64,000 nucleotides of DNA from Zobellella maritima. Its GTDB lineage: Bacteria; Pseudomonadota; Gammaproteobacteria; Enterobacterales; Aeromonadaceae. Under the pieces are notes generated by a model. That model worked only from the letters and a program-made list of their open reading frames with translations. It did not search any database and was not told where the DNA came from. Shown here piece by piece: positions 20,144-29,688 of this stretch. The DNA is taken from positions 1,734,602 through 1,798,601 of the forward strand of contig NZ_QCZE01000001.1 of NCBI RefSeq assembly GCF_003075035.1, in the 5' to 3' direction. Made by a program: the position numbers and the translations under genes. Each line of letters starts with the position of its first letter. Position 1 is the stretch's first letter.

Positions 20144-21046
20144 ATGCTGCCAGAACGGCGCGGCGATCTGTTGATTTTAAGCGCAACCCTGCTGGCCTCC
20201 GCCGGCTGGCTGTTTTCCAAGGAGGCGATCCAGGGCCTGCCACCCGCCGGATTTGTAGGCTGGCGCTTCATACTGGCGGCCCTGCTGTTGTTGCCGTTCT
20301 GCTACCGGCAGCTACTTGCCATCCCCCGGGCAAACCTGTTCAAGGCCGCCGCCATCGGGCTGGTGATGGCCCTGAATCTGATTTTATGGATTCAGGCGAT
20401 CTCGCACAGCGAAGGAATAGGTGAAGGCGCCTTTATCATGAGCCTGGCGATGCTGATGGTCCCGCCCCTCGCCTGGTTGTTGTTCAGGGAGCGACCAAAC
20501 CGGCAATTCTGGTTGGTCTTGCCCATCGCCGTCACCGGCCTTTTTTTACTGACCATGGGCACCGGCCTCAGCCTGTCTATGAGTCAGTTGCTGTTTTTAT
20601 TGGCCTCTCTGTCGATGGCGCTGTATTTCAACCTCAACAGCCGGTTTGCCCGGCGTATCCCGCCCATGGCGCTCACCTGTATTCAATTGGCGGTAACCGG
20701 GATAGCGAGCCTGCTCTATTCCGGCCTGCTGGAAAGCTGGCCCGCTCAGATCCCTCCTCATACCTGGGGCTGGTTTGCCGCCAGCGTGCTGCTCGCCACT
20801 TCGTTGCGCTTTGTCTGCCAGAGCATGGGCCAGAAGTACAGCAATGTGGCAAATGCAGCCATCATCATGATGCTGGAGCCGGTATGGACCGTCCTGATCA
20901 GCGTATTCTGGTATAACGAGCAGATGCCGGCGCAAAAAATGATTGGTTGCCTGCTGATCCTGCTGGCCCTGATCGGTTACCGCAGCCGCAACCTGCTGGT
21001 CTGGTATCGCAACCGCCGGGTGGTAAACATCAGTAAACAGGGTTGA
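20144..21046 (+). CDS. DMT-superfamily EamA transporter
   Basis: 300-residue membrane protein with ten predicted helices arranged as two EamA repeats (roughly residues 10-140 and 150-285). The first repeat contains the conserved GWRFILAALLLLPF, the second AAIIMMLEPVWTVLISVFWYNEQM, where the acidic Glu-Pro pair marks the EamA family. Members export amino acids or metabolites; substrate unknown. RBS CCGGAG at 20131-20136. Downstream genes are on the opposite strand, so it is monocistronic. Confidence 0.88.
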   Translation: MLPERRGDLLILSATLLASAGWLFSKEAIQGLPPAGFVGWRFILAALLLLPFCYRQLLAIPRANLFKAAAIGLVMALNLILWIQAISHSEGIGEGAFIMSLAMLMVPPLAWLLFRERPNRQFWLVLPIAVTGLFLLTMGTGLSLSMSQLLFLLASLSMALYFNLNSRFARRIPPMALTCIQLAVTGIASLLYSGLLESWPAQIPPHTWGWFAASVLLATSLRFVCQSMGQKYSNVANAAIIMMLEPVWTVLISVFWYNEQMPAQKMIGCLLILLALIGYRSRNLLVWYRNRRVVNISKQG

Positions 21047-21201
21047 TGGTCTGCGGCCAACCACCCCGGGATCCGGGCTGCCACAAGGGTCATGTTTCGG
21101 AGGGGCTTGTTGTGGAAGGGGCGACTCCGCCGCAAAGATATGTGGCACAATTCATTTCAACGGCCCGAGGCCGGACACCCGCGGAAGGAGTGCCGGTCCT
21201 G

Positions 21202-22116
21202 TTACGCCCTGCCACTCGGCTTCAGCCGACCCGCTCCTTTCACCAGCAGCAGCACCAGGGCACCGGCCAGTATACCGCCAATACCATTCAGCAGGGTGGG
21301 CGCCGCCCAGGCCAGGGCATCACCGATCAGCGGTACTTGCCGGCCATGATGCGCCCATTGATGGATCAACGCCTCGGCACCGGGGAGACCGTGCAGCAGA
21401 ATGCCGCCCCCGACCAGAAACATGGCGGCGGTGCCTACCACGGACAGGCCTTTCATCAGGTAGGGGCAGGCCGACAGCATGGCCAGCCCCAGGCCACGTA
21501 CCATGCCCGTCTTACGACTCAGGTAAAGGCCGGCATCATCCAGCTTGACGATGCCCGCCACCAGCCCATAGACCCCAACGGTCATCAGCAGGGAAATACC
21601 GATCAGCACCGCCACCTGTTGGCCGAAACTCACCCCGGCCACCGTCCCCAGGGTGATCACTATGATCTCGGCCGACAGGATAAAGTCGGTGCGGATGGCG
21701 CCTTTGATCTTGTCTCGCTCGAGGACCACCATATCGACCGACTCGTCTATCTCGGCCAGCCTGGTGTGCTCGCCCGCGTGCCGTCCGAAAGAGTGCACCA
21801 GCTTTTCCACCCCCTCGAAACAAAGAAAGGCACCGCCCAGCATCAGCAGGGGTATGATGGCCCAGGGTGCCAGGGCACTGATCAGCAGGGCTGCCGGTAC
21901 CAGGATCAGCTTGTTACGTAGCGAGCCCCTGGCCACCGCCCAGACCACCGGCAACTCTCGCTCGGCCCGTACCCCGGATACCTGCTGGGCATTGAGCGCC
22001 AGATCGTCTCCCAGCACGCCCGCCGTCTTTTTGGCCGCAACCTTGGTCATCAGCGACACATCGTCCAGCATGGTGGCGATATCATCGATCAGAGTTAACG
22101 GACTGGCACCGGCCAT
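21202..22116 (-). CDS. yedI: DUF808 inner-membrane protein (YedI-like)
   Basis: 304 residues of DUF808. [48 protein letters not shown] is the highly conserved cytoplasmic start; hydrophobic segments follow ([33 protein letters not shown] and later ones) with [17 protein letters not shown] between. Function of the family is not established. Sixteen bases after the HopJ-like gene, which reads into it, so the two may form an operon. Confidence 0.88.
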   Translation of the reverse strand: MAGASPLTLIDDIATMLDDVSLMTKVAAKKTAGVLGDDLALNAQQVSGVRAERELPVVWAVARGSLRNKLILVPAALLISALAPWAIIPLLMLGGAFLCFEGVEKLVHSFGRHAGEHTRLAEIDESVDMVVLERDKIKGAIRTDFILSAEIIVITLGTVAGVSFGQQVAVLIGISLLMTVGVYGLVAGIVKLDDAGLYLSRKTGMVRGLGLAMLSACPYLMKGLSVVGTAAMFLVGGGILLHGLPGAEALIHQWAHHGRQVPLIGDALAWAAPTLLNGIGGILAGALVLLLVKGAGRLKPSGRA

Positions 22117-22132
22117 AACTGGCCTCCTCTGC

Positions 22133-22480
22133 TCAGGCTTTGGGAATCAATGGCTGACCGGCAAATTCAACGCCCGGCCAGCCGGTTTTGATAAAGTTGC
22201 GGATATTCTGATGATCGCTGCCAGCGGGATGCTGAAGCACATCGTGCCGATAGAAGGCACCGAAGCAAGCCAGGGTCTGTGGCTCGGTCAGGTCCTGCAA
22301 CCGGGCAAAGGCAAACAGCTTGCAGGAACCGTTGTTCTGCCCGGCCTCGTTGCACAGTTCGCCATTGGTAAAGGCGGTAGGAGTGAACTCATAGAGGGCG
22401 TCAATGACCGCCATGGTGTCACTGAATTCGATGGTTTCGGGGTTGTTGTGCAGTTTGTGTTGTAATTCGCTCAGGTTCAT
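22133..22480 (-). CDS. HopJ-type III effector family protein
   Basis: 115 residues matching the HopJ family ([59 protein letters not shown]). Named after a Pseudomonas syringae effector, but the family is widespread in free-living gammaproteobacteria without type III secretion, where it is probably a housekeeping or metabolic protein of unknown role. No secretion system lies nearby. Likely co-transcribed with the DUF808 gene. Confidence 0.85.
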   Translation of the reverse strand: MNLSELQHKLHNNPETIEFSDTMAVIDALYEFTPTAFTNGELCNEAGQNNGSCKLFAFARLQDLTEPQTLACFGAFYRHDVLQHPAGSDHQNIRNFIKTGWPGVEFAGQPLIPKA

Positions 22481-22742
22481 CCTGTGTCCTTGATGGTATG
22501 TTTTAGAAATATCTCACGATTTAAATAACTGATTCAAATACCGCACCATTTCGAAACAGAAGCCAGGACTCGATAAGCAGACCCTCCGCGCCATGGGGCA
22601 ACTTGCTGCCTGCGCCCGGTTTTACGACTGACCGAACTTCCGGTTCGCAGCAGGAGTAACATCAGGGGGCCTTGACCACGGCGATTCTGCGTTCGAGCCT
22701 GATTTCTGTAGCACAATGAGGAACTGTTATTTAAGGCATCGG
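22481..22742. other. Intergenic stretch without recognised gene
   Basis: About 260 bases upstream of the HopJ-like start, adjoining the inverted-repeat element at 22743. It should hold the promoter of the HopJ-DUF808 pair; no convincing hexamers were found. Confidence 0.35.
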
Positions 22743-22866
22743 CCAAAGGGCCCACACCGCCGGCTCGCTATGCCTACCTCCGTATACGCCCTATGGTCAT
22801 CCATAAAACAGAAGGTCGGCAGGGCTGTTCTCTTTGTCCTCATTAAAGCGCGGCTGTCGCCTGTCT
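22743..22866. repeat. About 100-125-bp inverted-repeat element, copy A
   Basis: Begins AAAGGGCCCACACCGCCGGC and its other end reads AGGTCGGCAGGGCTGTTCTCTTTGTCC, so the ends are imperfect inverted repeats. Copy B at 39384-39507 is in the same orientation with long stretches of identity (for example CTCGCTAT, ACAGAAGGTCGGC, CTTTGTCCTC, GTCGCCTGT). It sits just downstream of the esterase gene. No coding capacity: a MITE- or REP-like dispersed element. Confidence 0.75.
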
Positions 22867-22887
22867 TGCCCACAGGCAGTCAGCTCA

Positions 22888-23556
22888 TCAGTCCTGCAAC
22901 TGCAGGCAGCAGCGCAGGAAACGGGCGATATCGGCAATTTCGGCGGCGCAGACACTGTGCTCCATCGGGTAGACATGGTATTCGGGCACAAACCCCATCT
23001 GCTGTAATCGTTGGCAGGCCTGCTCGCCCAGCAGCTCCGGCACCACGCCGTCCTGCGTACCATGCAGGATCTGGATCGGCAGATACCGGTTGGCTTCATG
23101 GGGCTCCAGGCTGTCGGCGGTGGCCAGATAGGTGGACATGGCAATCAGGCCAGCCAGCGGCTTGTTATAGCCGAGGGCCGCTTCAAAGGCGACGGCGCCG
23201 CCCTGGGAGAAGCCGGCCAGCACGATGCGCCGGCTGTCGATACCCTTTGCTATCTCGCGCTCTATCAAGGCGCGCACCGCCGCGGCCGATGCCCGCAACT
23301 GCACTTCATCCACTTCCCGCTCCAGGCTCATCGCCAGAATGTCGTACCAGGCTGGCATCTTGTAGCCACCGTTGACGGTCACCGGTATCTGCGGCGCATG
23401 GGGAAAGATAAAACGCACCGCGCTGCCTTCGGGCAGTTTCAACTCGGGGACGATGGGGACGAAATCATGGCCGTCGGCGCCCAGGCCGTGCAGCCAGATC
23501 ACGCTGGCGTCCGGGTTCGGACCGGTTTCACGCTCTACGCAGGGTAAATGGTTCAT
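22888..23556 (-). CDS. Alpha/beta-hydrolase, phospholipase/carboxylesterase family
   Basis: 222-residue cytosolic serine esterase of the carboxylesterase II/acyl-protein-thioesterase-like family. Visible: oxyanion region IWLHGLGADGHDF, nucleophile elbow GFSQGGAVAFE with the Ser, the Asp of HGTQDGVVP and the His of YPMEHSVCAAEI. The family pattern FIFPHAPQIPVTVNGGYKMPAWYDI is complete. Preferred substrates are short acyl esters; physiological role unknown. 21 bases after the HutD gene, in the same direction. Confidence 0.9.
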   Translation of the reverse strand: MNHLPCVERETGPNPDASVIWLHGLGADGHDFVPIVPELKLPEGSAVRFIFPHAPQIPVTVNGGYKMPAWYDILAMSLEREVDEVQLRASAAAVRALIEREIAKGIDSRRIVLAGFSQGGAVAFEAALGYNKPLAGLIAMSTYLATADSLEPHEANRYLPIQILHGTQDGVVPELLGEQACQRLQQMGFVPEYHVYPMEHSVCAAEIADIARFLRCCLQLQD

Positions 23557-23577
23557 CTGATGCTCCTGATATGTCCG

Positions 23578-24120
23578 TTAGTCATGGGTAAACACCCGCA
23601 TTTCCACCACTATGACCGGCTCGGCGGCCCTGAGCTCGTATCGTTCGCCCGGCTCCAACAGGATCAAGCGGGGCTCGGTGCCATGCAGGTACAGAAAAAC
23701 CCGACCGGAGGACTCGACACTGCGGTCCTGGTGCGCGTCCAGCCTGTGTACCTCCACCTCGCTCCGGCCCCAGTTCCGGTTGGTCATGACATTGAAGTCC
23801 AGGCATGTTGACGCCAGCAGATCACAGTGGATAGCCTGTTCACCGGCAAAGGAAATCGGCTCGAACGGGCGGTTTAACCGTACGGGCTCCTTATCGTCAA
23901 TGGAAAGCCTGAAACCGCCCCCCTCGACCAGCATCAGTACCCGATCGATGTCCGGATAACGGGAAAAGGGACCGCTTTGTCCCACCTTTGCCATGGAGAT
24001 CCTGAAATCAAATTCATCACCGCCTTCCGGCCCGGCAACGCGGTAAAGCTCCCGGGTTACCCCTCCGCCATTTTTCCAGGGCATATCGGTAAAGTCGGCC
24101 GGTCCCAATATTCTCGCCAT
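23578..24120 (-). CDS. hutD: HutD/Ves family cupin protein
   Basis: 180 residues of the HutD family. The start ILGPADFTDMPWKNGGGVTREL and the middle FDFRISMAKVGQSGPFSRYPDIDRVLMLVEGGGFRLS are hallmarks. HutD proteins accompany histidine-utilisation genes in pseudomonads and Ves in E. coli is cold-induced; no hut gene is nearby here. An AGGAAATCC stretch just before the ATG is the likely ribosome site. Probably transcribed with the esterase downstream. Confidence 0.85.
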   Translation of the reverse strand: MARILGPADFTDMPWKNGGGVTRELYRVAGPEGGDEFDFRISMAKVGQSGPFSRYPDIDRVLMLVEGGGFRLSIDDKEPVRLNRPFEPISFAGEQAIHCDLLASTCLDFNVMTNRNWGRSEVEVHRLDAHQDRSVESSGRVFLYLHGTEPRLILLEPGERYELRAAEPVIVVEMRVFTHD

Positions 24121-24247
24121 ACAGGATTTCCTTCATAGATGGACTATTACATCAAAGGCGGCTAACAGGTCGCCCTGGAATAAGTAATCTGAAAGGCCGC
24201 CATCAACCGATAGAAAAGGGGATGACAACGGCGCAGATGCAGCGGAG

Positions 24248-24559
24248 TTAAAGAATGATACGGCTGAACTGTATCTTGGGTTTGATATCGGTAAACCTGA
24301 CGACATCCGCCATGATCTCCGCGCCATGAGGCGCGATGGCATTCTGAAATGCCTCGATCGATTCGAACAACTGGTGGCACATCACCCGATAAGGCGCGCT
24401 GGCTCCCGGCCTGCCGCCGCCGATGCCCTGCTCTACCGTCACCTGTTTCAATACCTCCCCCAATCGCGCCTGCAGCAAGGGAATATGGTGGTCGCGGTAG
24501 TAATCCATATCAAACCGGCTTCCCTCGCTGTTGGCATACAGTACGCTTACCCTGATCAC
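24248..24559 (-). CDS. EthD-domain protein
   Basis: 103 residues of the EthD fold (dimeric alpha-beta barrel): VSVLYANSEGSRFDMDYYRDHHIPLLQARLG and the C-terminal HGAEIMADVVRFTDIKPKIQFSRI. Role unknown; the name comes from a Rhodococcus ether-degradation gene, which does not predict function here. The GTG at 24559 is chosen: it begins the conserved VIRVSVLY segment and has AAGGAG about ten bases upstream. A frame running 45 codons further upstream has no conservation. Confidence 0.78.
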   Translation of the reverse strand: MIRVSVLYANSEGSRFDMDYYRDHHIPLLQARLGEVLKQVTVEQGIGGGRPGASAPYRVMCHQLFESIEAFQNAIAPHGAEIMADVVRFTDIKPKIQFSRIIL

Positions 24560-24644
24560 TACCTGGCTACTCCTTGTTACCCTTATTATGCTGAGCGGCG
24601 GCTCGCCTGGCGCTAGTGTCCAGACAAGCCGCCGGCTGGTCCCT

Positions 24645-25754
24645 TTACTCGGTAATATAGTCCACCACTTCCAGGCCGAAACCGGCCAGGGCATGGTAAC
24701 GCTTAGGCGAGCTGAGCAACCTCATCTTGCCCACACCGACGGCCTGCAATATCTGGGAACCCACGCCCACCCGGCGGGATGTTCCCTGCCATTTGGCACC
24801 TGCGGGCCGTTCGCCCCTGTCGACCGCCTCGAACATGCGCACCATCGACAGCAGATGATCCGGAGTTTCCTCCTTGCCCAGGATCACCAGCACGCCGCCC
24901 TCGTTGGCGATGCGCTCCATCGACTTGCCGAGCGGCCAGGTGCGGGCCGTAGTACGGTCGGACATCAACACATCGGTAAACACATCATGGATATGCACCC
25001 GAACCAGGGTCGGTTCATCGGTATCCACCTCGCCTTTTTTCAGGGCAAAATGGATCTGGTTGTCGATGGTATCCCGGAAGGTAATCAGCTCGAACTCACC
25101 GTATTCGGTAGGCAGCTTGCAACGTGCCACCTGCTCTATGGTCGTTTCATTCTGGTTACGGTACTCGATCAGATCGGCGATGGTGCCCAGCTTGAGGCCG
25201 TGCTGCTCGGCAAATTTTTCCAGGTCCGGGCGACGGGCCATGGTACCGTCTTCATTGAGGATCTCGACGATGACGGACGCGGGCTCTACCCCGGCCAACC
25301 GCGCCAGGTCGCAACCGGCTTCGGTATGGCCGGCGCGAGTCAGCACACCGCCATTCTGGGCCTTGAGCGGAAACACATGGCCGGGCTGCACCAGATCGGT
25401 GGGTTTGGCATCGGCGGCCACGGCGGCCTGTACGGTGCGGGCCCGATCGGCGGCGGAAATACCGGTGGTCACCCCTTCGGCGGCTTCAATCGATACGGTA
25501 AAAGCGGTAGAAAACTGCTCGGTATTGCGGCTGACCATCTGGGGGATATCCAGCTGACGGCAGCGGGCCTCGGTCAGGGTCAGGCAGATCAGTCCCCGAC
25601 CGTATTTGGCCATGAAGTTGATATCTTCCGGGCGTACGTGCTGGGCGGCCATGATCAGATCGCCTTCATTTTCCCGGTCTTCATCATCCATCAGGATAAC
25701 CATCTTGCCCTGCCGGATATCCTCGATAATCTCCTGGGTACTGCTTAACTCCAT
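24645..25754 (-). CDS. ribB: 3,4-dihydroxy-2-butanone 4-phosphate synthase with degenerate GTP cyclohydrolase II domain (RibBX type)
   Basis: Makes the four-carbon precursor of lumazine from ribulose 5-phosphate. N-terminal DHBP synthase (residues about 1-200) is complete: [75 protein letters not shown]. The C-terminal half (about 205-369) aligns with GTP cyclohydrolase II, but the zinc-binding SECxTGDxxxSxxCDC-type region is replaced by [20 protein letters not shown] with no cysteines, so it should not open GTP. A separate ribA is expected elsewhere. Of two adjacent ATGs the second is better spaced from GGGAG. Part of the ribD-ribE-ribB run. Confidence 0.92.
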   Translation of the reverse strand: MELSSTQEIIEDIRQGKMVILMDDEDRENEGDLIMAAQHVRPEDINFMAKYGRGLICLTLTEARCRQLDIPQMVSRNTEQFSTAFTVSIEAAEGVTTGISAADRARTVQAAVAADAKPTDLVQPGHVFPLKAQNGGVLTRAGHTEAGCDLARLAGVEPASVIVEILNEDGTMARRPDLEKFAEQHGLKLGTIADLIEYRNQNETTIEQVARCKLPTEYGEFELITFRDTIDNQIHFALKKGEVDTDEPTLVRVHIHDVFTDVLMSDRTTARTWPLGKSMERIANEGGVLVILGKEETPDHLLSMVRMFEAVDRGERPAGAKWQGTSRRVGVGSQILQAVGVGKMRLLSSPKRYHALAGFGLEVVDYITE

Positions 25755-25767
25755 CATGTTCTCCCGT

Positions 25768-26418
25768 TTATTTCATAAAGCCGCTGGCAGCCAGGGTCGC
25801 CAGGGTCAGCCCGCCACTCTGTTCCGGGTTACCGGCAAGCAAACGCTCCAGATAGCGGGCAATAAGATCAACTTCCAGGTTGACGCTGCGGCCCACCTGC
25901 CATTCCTTGAGTGTGGTTCCCGCTAAGGTATGGGGCACCAGCGTTAATTTAAAGGCCGAACCGGACACTTCGTTGACCGTCAGGCTGATCCCGTCGACGG
26001 TAATGGAGCCTTTTTCGGCGATATAACGGGCCAGTTCATCGGGTGCCTGCACCCACAGTTCCAGCGTGCGTCCCAGCTGGGTGCGCTTGCTGACCCGCCC
26101 CACCCCGTCCACATGGCCGGACACCAGGTGCCCGCCCAGTCGGGTCGTCGGCAGCAGGGCCTTTTCCAGGTTGACCGCCTGTCCCAGGCGGTAGTCGGCA
26201 AAGCCGGTGCGGTTGAGGGTTTCGCCGGACACATCGGCGCAGTAATAGTCCTGACCCAGCTCGGTTACCGTCAAGCAGACGCCATTGGTAGCAATAGAGT
26301 CCCCCAGTTTGACGTCGGACAGATCCAGTCGGGGACAATGAATATTGACCACCGACTCACCACCCTTGTGATTGACGGCGGCCAGGGTGCCGGTGGTTTC
26401 GATTATGCCGGTAAACAT
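25768..26418 (-). CDS. ribE: Riboflavin synthase, alpha chain
   Basis: Dismutates two lumazine molecules to riboflavin (ribC in E. coli naming). 216 residues built from two similar barrels: [15 protein letters not shown]... [15 protein letters not shown] in the first, [14 protein letters not shown] and [19 protein letters not shown] in the second. The stop/start junction with ribD shares one base and only ten bases separate it from ribB, so the genes are translated together. Confidence 0.96.
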   Translation of the reverse strand: MFTGIIETTGTLAAVNHKGGESVVNIHCPRLDLSDVKLGDSIATNGVCLTVTELGQDYYCADVSGETLNRTGFADYRLGQAVNLEKALLPTTRLGGHLVSGHVDGVGRVSKRTQLGRTLELWVQAPDELARYIAEKGSITVDGISLTVNEVSGSAFKLTLVPHTLAGTTLKEWQVGRSVNLEVDLIARYLERLLAGNPEQSGGLTLATLAASGFMK

Positions 26419-27533
26419 CAGTTTTTCACCTTAGCGGTTATTTTTATATCTGGCCCCAGCCGGCGACAGTCACTGAACGACAGCTCGGGTACCTGGGCCA
26501 TGGCTTCGAACTCGGGCAGCTCAAACAGCCCCCGGGCGGGATGGCCCATCAGTTTCGGTGCCTGATAGAGGATCAGTTCGTCCACCAGCCCCTGGGTCAG
26601 CAGGGCGCCGCAAAGGCGGGCGCCGGCCTCGACCCACAGGCTATTGATTTGCCGGCGACCAAGCTCGTCGAGCAGGGCGTCCAGCCTCACCTTGCCGTCC
26701 TCGCCCCGGGGCAGGCTGCATTCTTCCACCCATTTGGGCAGGCCGCCGGTGACGGCTCCCCGAATCAGCAGGATCGGGCTCGGAATATTGAATAGCGCCA
26801 GATCCGGGGTCAGCCGGTTCTGGCCGTCGATGATTACCCGCAGCGGCTGGCGCAATCGATCTTGCGGATAATCGCCGCACAGCGAGACCGGCAATTCCTG
26901 CCAGCGCACATTGAGCGAGGCATTATCGGTCAGCACCGTATCGGCGCCGGATAGCAGGGCGCAACTCAGGGCCCTGTGTTTTTGCACGTCGCGTCGGGCA
27001 TCCGGACCGGTAATCCATTTGCTCTGGCCGTTGGCCAGGGCGGTACGTCCATCCAGGCTCGAGGCCAGCTTGACCGTGACACGGGGACGCCCGGTTTGCA
27101 TCCGGTGAATAAAGCCGGTGTTAAGCCGGGCGGCCTCGGCGGCCATCAGGCCGTGTTGGGCCTGGATGCCGGCGTCACGCAGCATGGACAGACCACGGCC
27201 GGCCACCTGCGGATTGGGGTCGACCATGGCTGCCACCACCCGGGCCACGCCGGCATCGATCAGCCCCTGGGCACAGGGCGGGGTGCGGCCATGGTGGGAG
27301 CAGGGCTCCAGGGTGACATAGGCAGTGGCACCCCGTGCGCGATGACCGGCCTCACGCAGGGCGAATACTTCGGCATGGGGGCCGCCGGCCTGTTGATGGA
27401 AGCCCTCACCGACCAGCTCGTCATCCTGGACCAGCACACAACCTACGGCCGGGTTGGGAGAAGTGGTAAAACGGCCCAGGCGGGCCAGCTCCAGGGCCCG
27501 GGCCATCCAGCGGGCATCTTGTTGGCTGAACAC
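26418..27533 (-). CDS. ribD: Bifunctional diaminohydroxyphosphoribosylaminopyrimidine deaminase / 5-amino-6-(5-phosphoribosylamino)uracil reductase
   Basis: Second and third steps of riboflavin synthesis. 371 residues. Deaminase domain (1-145): zinc ligands in GGPHAEVFAL and LEPCSHHGRTPPC. Reductase domain (146-371): RPRVTVKLASSLDGRTALANGQSKWITG and the C-terminal WVEAGARLCGALL. Begins with GTG immediately after the nrdR stop (TAAGTG), the usual nrdR-ribD coupling. Confidence 0.96.
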   Translation of the reverse strand: MFSQQDARWMARALELARLGRFTTSPNPAVGCVLVQDDELVGEGFHQQAGGPHAEVFALREAGHRARGATAYVTLEPCSHHGRTPPCAQGLIDAGVARVVAAMVDPNPQVAGRGLSMLRDAGIQAQHGLMAAEAARLNTGFIHRMQTGRPRVTVKLASSLDGRTALANGQSKWITGPDARRDVQKHRALSCALLSGADTVLTDNASLNVRWQELPVSLCGDYPQDRLRQPLRVIIDGQNRLTPDLALFNIPSPILLIRGAVTGGLPKWVEECSLPRGEDGKVRLDALLDELGRRQINSLWVEAGARLCGALLTQGLVDELILYQAPKLMGHPARGLFELPEFEAMAQVPELSFSDCRRLGPDIKITAKVKN

Positions 27534-27983
27534 TTATTGCTCCAGTCGGGCTATTTCTTCGCCGAATTGGCGCAGATCTTCAAAACAACGGTACACGGAA
27601 GCGAAACGGATATAGGCGACCTTGTCGAGCTGCTTGAGCTCCTCCATTACCAGGTTGCCGATAAGCTCGGAGGGGACTTCACGCTCGCCGGTGGCGCGCA
27701 GCTGGGACTCGATACGGCTGATCGCCTGTTCGATGGCCTCGGTACTCACCGGACGCTTTTCGAGGGCACGCAGCATGCCGCCTTCGAGCTTGTCTTCGTT
27801 GAAGGGCTCGCGCACGCCCGTGGTCTTGATCACCCGGGGCATCACCAGCTCGGCCGTCTCAAAGGTGGTGAAACGCTCCTTGCAGGCATTGCATTCCCGC
27901 CGCCGGCGTACCTGCAGGCCGTCGCCCACCAGGCGGGAGTCGATCACCTTGGTATCGCTCGCGTTACAGAAGGGGCAATGCAT
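27534..27983 (-). CDS. nrdR: Transcriptional repressor of ribonucleotide reductase genes NrdR
   Basis: 149 residues. Zinc ribbon [17 protein letters not shown]...[16 protein letters not shown] followed by the ATP-cone ([30 protein letters not shown]). It binds NrdR boxes at nrd promoters according to dATP/ATP status. The ATG at 27983 gives the invariant MHCPFC start; the longer frame adds 12 unconserved residues. First gene of the nrdR-ribD-ribE-ribB run. Confidence 0.96.
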   Translation of the reverse strand: MHCPFCNASDTKVIDSRLVGDGLQVRRRRECNACKERFTTFETAELVMPRVIKTTGVREPFNEDKLEGGMLRALEKRPVSTEAIEQAISRIESQLRATGEREVPSELIGNLVMEELKQLDKVAYIRFASVYRCFEDLRQFGEEIARLEQ

Positions 27984-28080
27984 GGTGCCTCCATAGGAAA
28001 AATCGAAACCCGGACTCATTGATTAGCGGTAAGCTTGCCATAGCCGAGGCCAGGCGCCAAGCCTCACGGGCCCTATCAAT

Positions 28081-28107
28081 AAAAATGCCGGCCACAGGGC
28101 CGGCATT
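28081..28107 (-). terminator. Rho-independent terminator of glyA
   Basis: Minus strand AATGCCGGCC, CTGT loop, GGCCGGCATT then TTTATTG, 24 bases after the glyA stop. It separates glyA from nrdR transcription. Confidence 0.92.
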
Positions 28108-28131
28108 GCTCATTTAGCGTGTAACGCGAGT

Positions 28132-29385
28132 TTAAGCGTAAACAGGCTTGCGAGCGCAGATTTCCAGCACCTGCTCCTTCACGCGGGCGATGGTGGCTTC
28201 ATCGTTGATGTCGTCGAGCACATCACAGATCCAGCCGGCCAGCTCGCGTACATCGGCCTCATCGAAACCGCGACGGGTCACGGCCGGAGTACCGATACGG
28301 ATACCGGAGGTCACGAAGGGTGAGCGCGGATCGTTGGGCACCGCATTCTTGTTGACGGTAATGAAGGCGCGGCCCAGGGCGGCGTCGGCTTCCTTACCGG
28401 TAATGCCCTTGTCGATCAGGTCCAGCAGGAACAGGTGGTTGTGGGTACCGCCGGAAACGACTTTGTAGCCACGCTGCTGGAACGCATCCGCCATGGCCTT
28501 GGCGTTTTTGGCAACACGACCCTGGTATTCCTTGAACTCGGGCTCCAGGGCTTCCTTGAAGGCCACGGCCTTGGCGGCAATGATGTGCATCAGGGGGCCG
28601 CCCTGACCGCCGGGGAAGACGGCGGAGTTCAGTTTCTTTTCCAGATCTTCATCGTTGGCGCCGGAAATGATCAGGCCGCCACGGGGACCGGCCAGGGTCT
28701 TGTGGGTAGTGGTGGTGACCACGTGAGCATGAGGAACCGGGTTCGGATAATGACCGGCGGCAATCAGGCCGGCAACGTGGGCCATGTCCACCATAAACCA
28801 GGCACCAACCTTGTCGGCGATTTCACGCATGCGAGCCCAGTCGACGATACCGGAGAAGGCGGAAAAACCACCGATAATCATCTTCGGCTTGTGCTCAACC
28901 GCCAGACGCTCCATTTCCTCGTAGTCAATCACGCCTTCGTCGTTGATGCCGTAGGGGATGATGTTGTACATCTTGCCGGAGAAGTTGGCAGGAGAACCAT
29001 GGGTCAGGTGACCACCGTGCGCCAGGTTCATACCCATCACGGTATCGCCGGGCTTGACCAGGGCCATGAACACGGCGGCATTCGCCTGAGAACCGGAATG
29101 GGGCTGGACGTTGGCATAGGTGGCGCCGAACAGCTGCTTGGCACGCTCGATGGCCAGCTCTTCAACGATATCAACATATTCACAGCCGCCGTAGAAACGC
29201 TTGGCCGGATAGCCTTCGGCATACTTGTTGGTGAGCTGGGAACCCTGGGCCTGCATAACGCGCGGGCTGGTGTAGTTCTCAGAGGCGATCAACTCGATAT
29301 GCTCTTCCTGACGACGAGTCTCATCGCTGATGGCCTGCCACAGTTGTGGATCATAATCGGCGATATTCATCTCACGCTTTAACAT
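28132..29385 (-). CDS. glyA: Serine hydroxymethyltransferase
   Basis: PLP enzyme interconverting serine and glycine with transfer of a one-carbon unit to tetrahydrofolate. 417 residues, same as E. coli GlyA. Motifs: [56 protein letters not shown], and the PLP lysine in [15 protein letters not shown]. The ATG at 29385 gives the [12 protein letters not shown] start. Its position upstream of nrdR-ribD is conserved in related genera. Confidence 0.97.
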   Translation of the reverse strand: MLKREMNIADYDPQLWQAISDETRRQEEHIELIASENYTSPRVMQAQGSQLTNKYAEGYPAKRFYGGCEYVDIVEELAIERAKQLFGATYANVQPHSGSQANAAVFMALVKPGDTVMGMNLAHGGHLTHGSPANFSGKMYNIIPYGINDEGVIDYEEMERLAVEHKPKMIIGGFSAFSGIVDWARMREIADKVGAWFMVDMAHVAGLIAAGHYPNPVPHAHVVTTTTHKTLAGPRGGLIISGANDEDLEKKLNSAVFPGGQGGPLMHIIAAKAVAFKEALEPEFKEYQGRVAKNAKAMADAFQQRGYKVVSGGTHNHLFLLDLIDKGITGKEADAALGRAFITVNKNAVPNDPRSPFVTSGIRIGTPAVTRRGFDEADVRELAGWICDVLDDINDEATIARVKEQVLEICARKPVYA

Positions 29386-29688
29386 CCGTTTCTCCTGACT
29401 TATGGGGTTGTCACTGAAAATGAGAGTGTACCCCCAGAAAACGTTCCGGCCTAGCCCCAGATCGCGGCTTATCAAACTTTTTTTATATTTTTGTTTAAAA
29501 GTTCACAAAAAGTTTAAAGGTGACCACAAATCACTCAGTTGACAGCCGGGCCCGGCCCGAAGCTTTACCTTGCTGTTGCATATGAATATGGTGACCAAAG
29601 TCGCTAGAATGAGAGCATTGACTGCCGCCCGCGGGTATCGACTCCACAGGACCGCTGGACCAGGCCCCCCCCAGATGCCGAGGAGAAT
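29386..29688. other. Divergent intergenic region glyA / torD-like
   Basis: Holds promoters for both directions. It is A/T-rich around 29480-29520 (for glyA, TATAAA-like hexamers on the minus strand), but no confident promoter, PurR or MetR site was identified by eye. Confidence 0.4.

Noticed and set aside
22133-22480. Type III secretion effector
   Set aside because: Membership of the HopJ family does not imply secretion; no secretion or chaperone genes are near.
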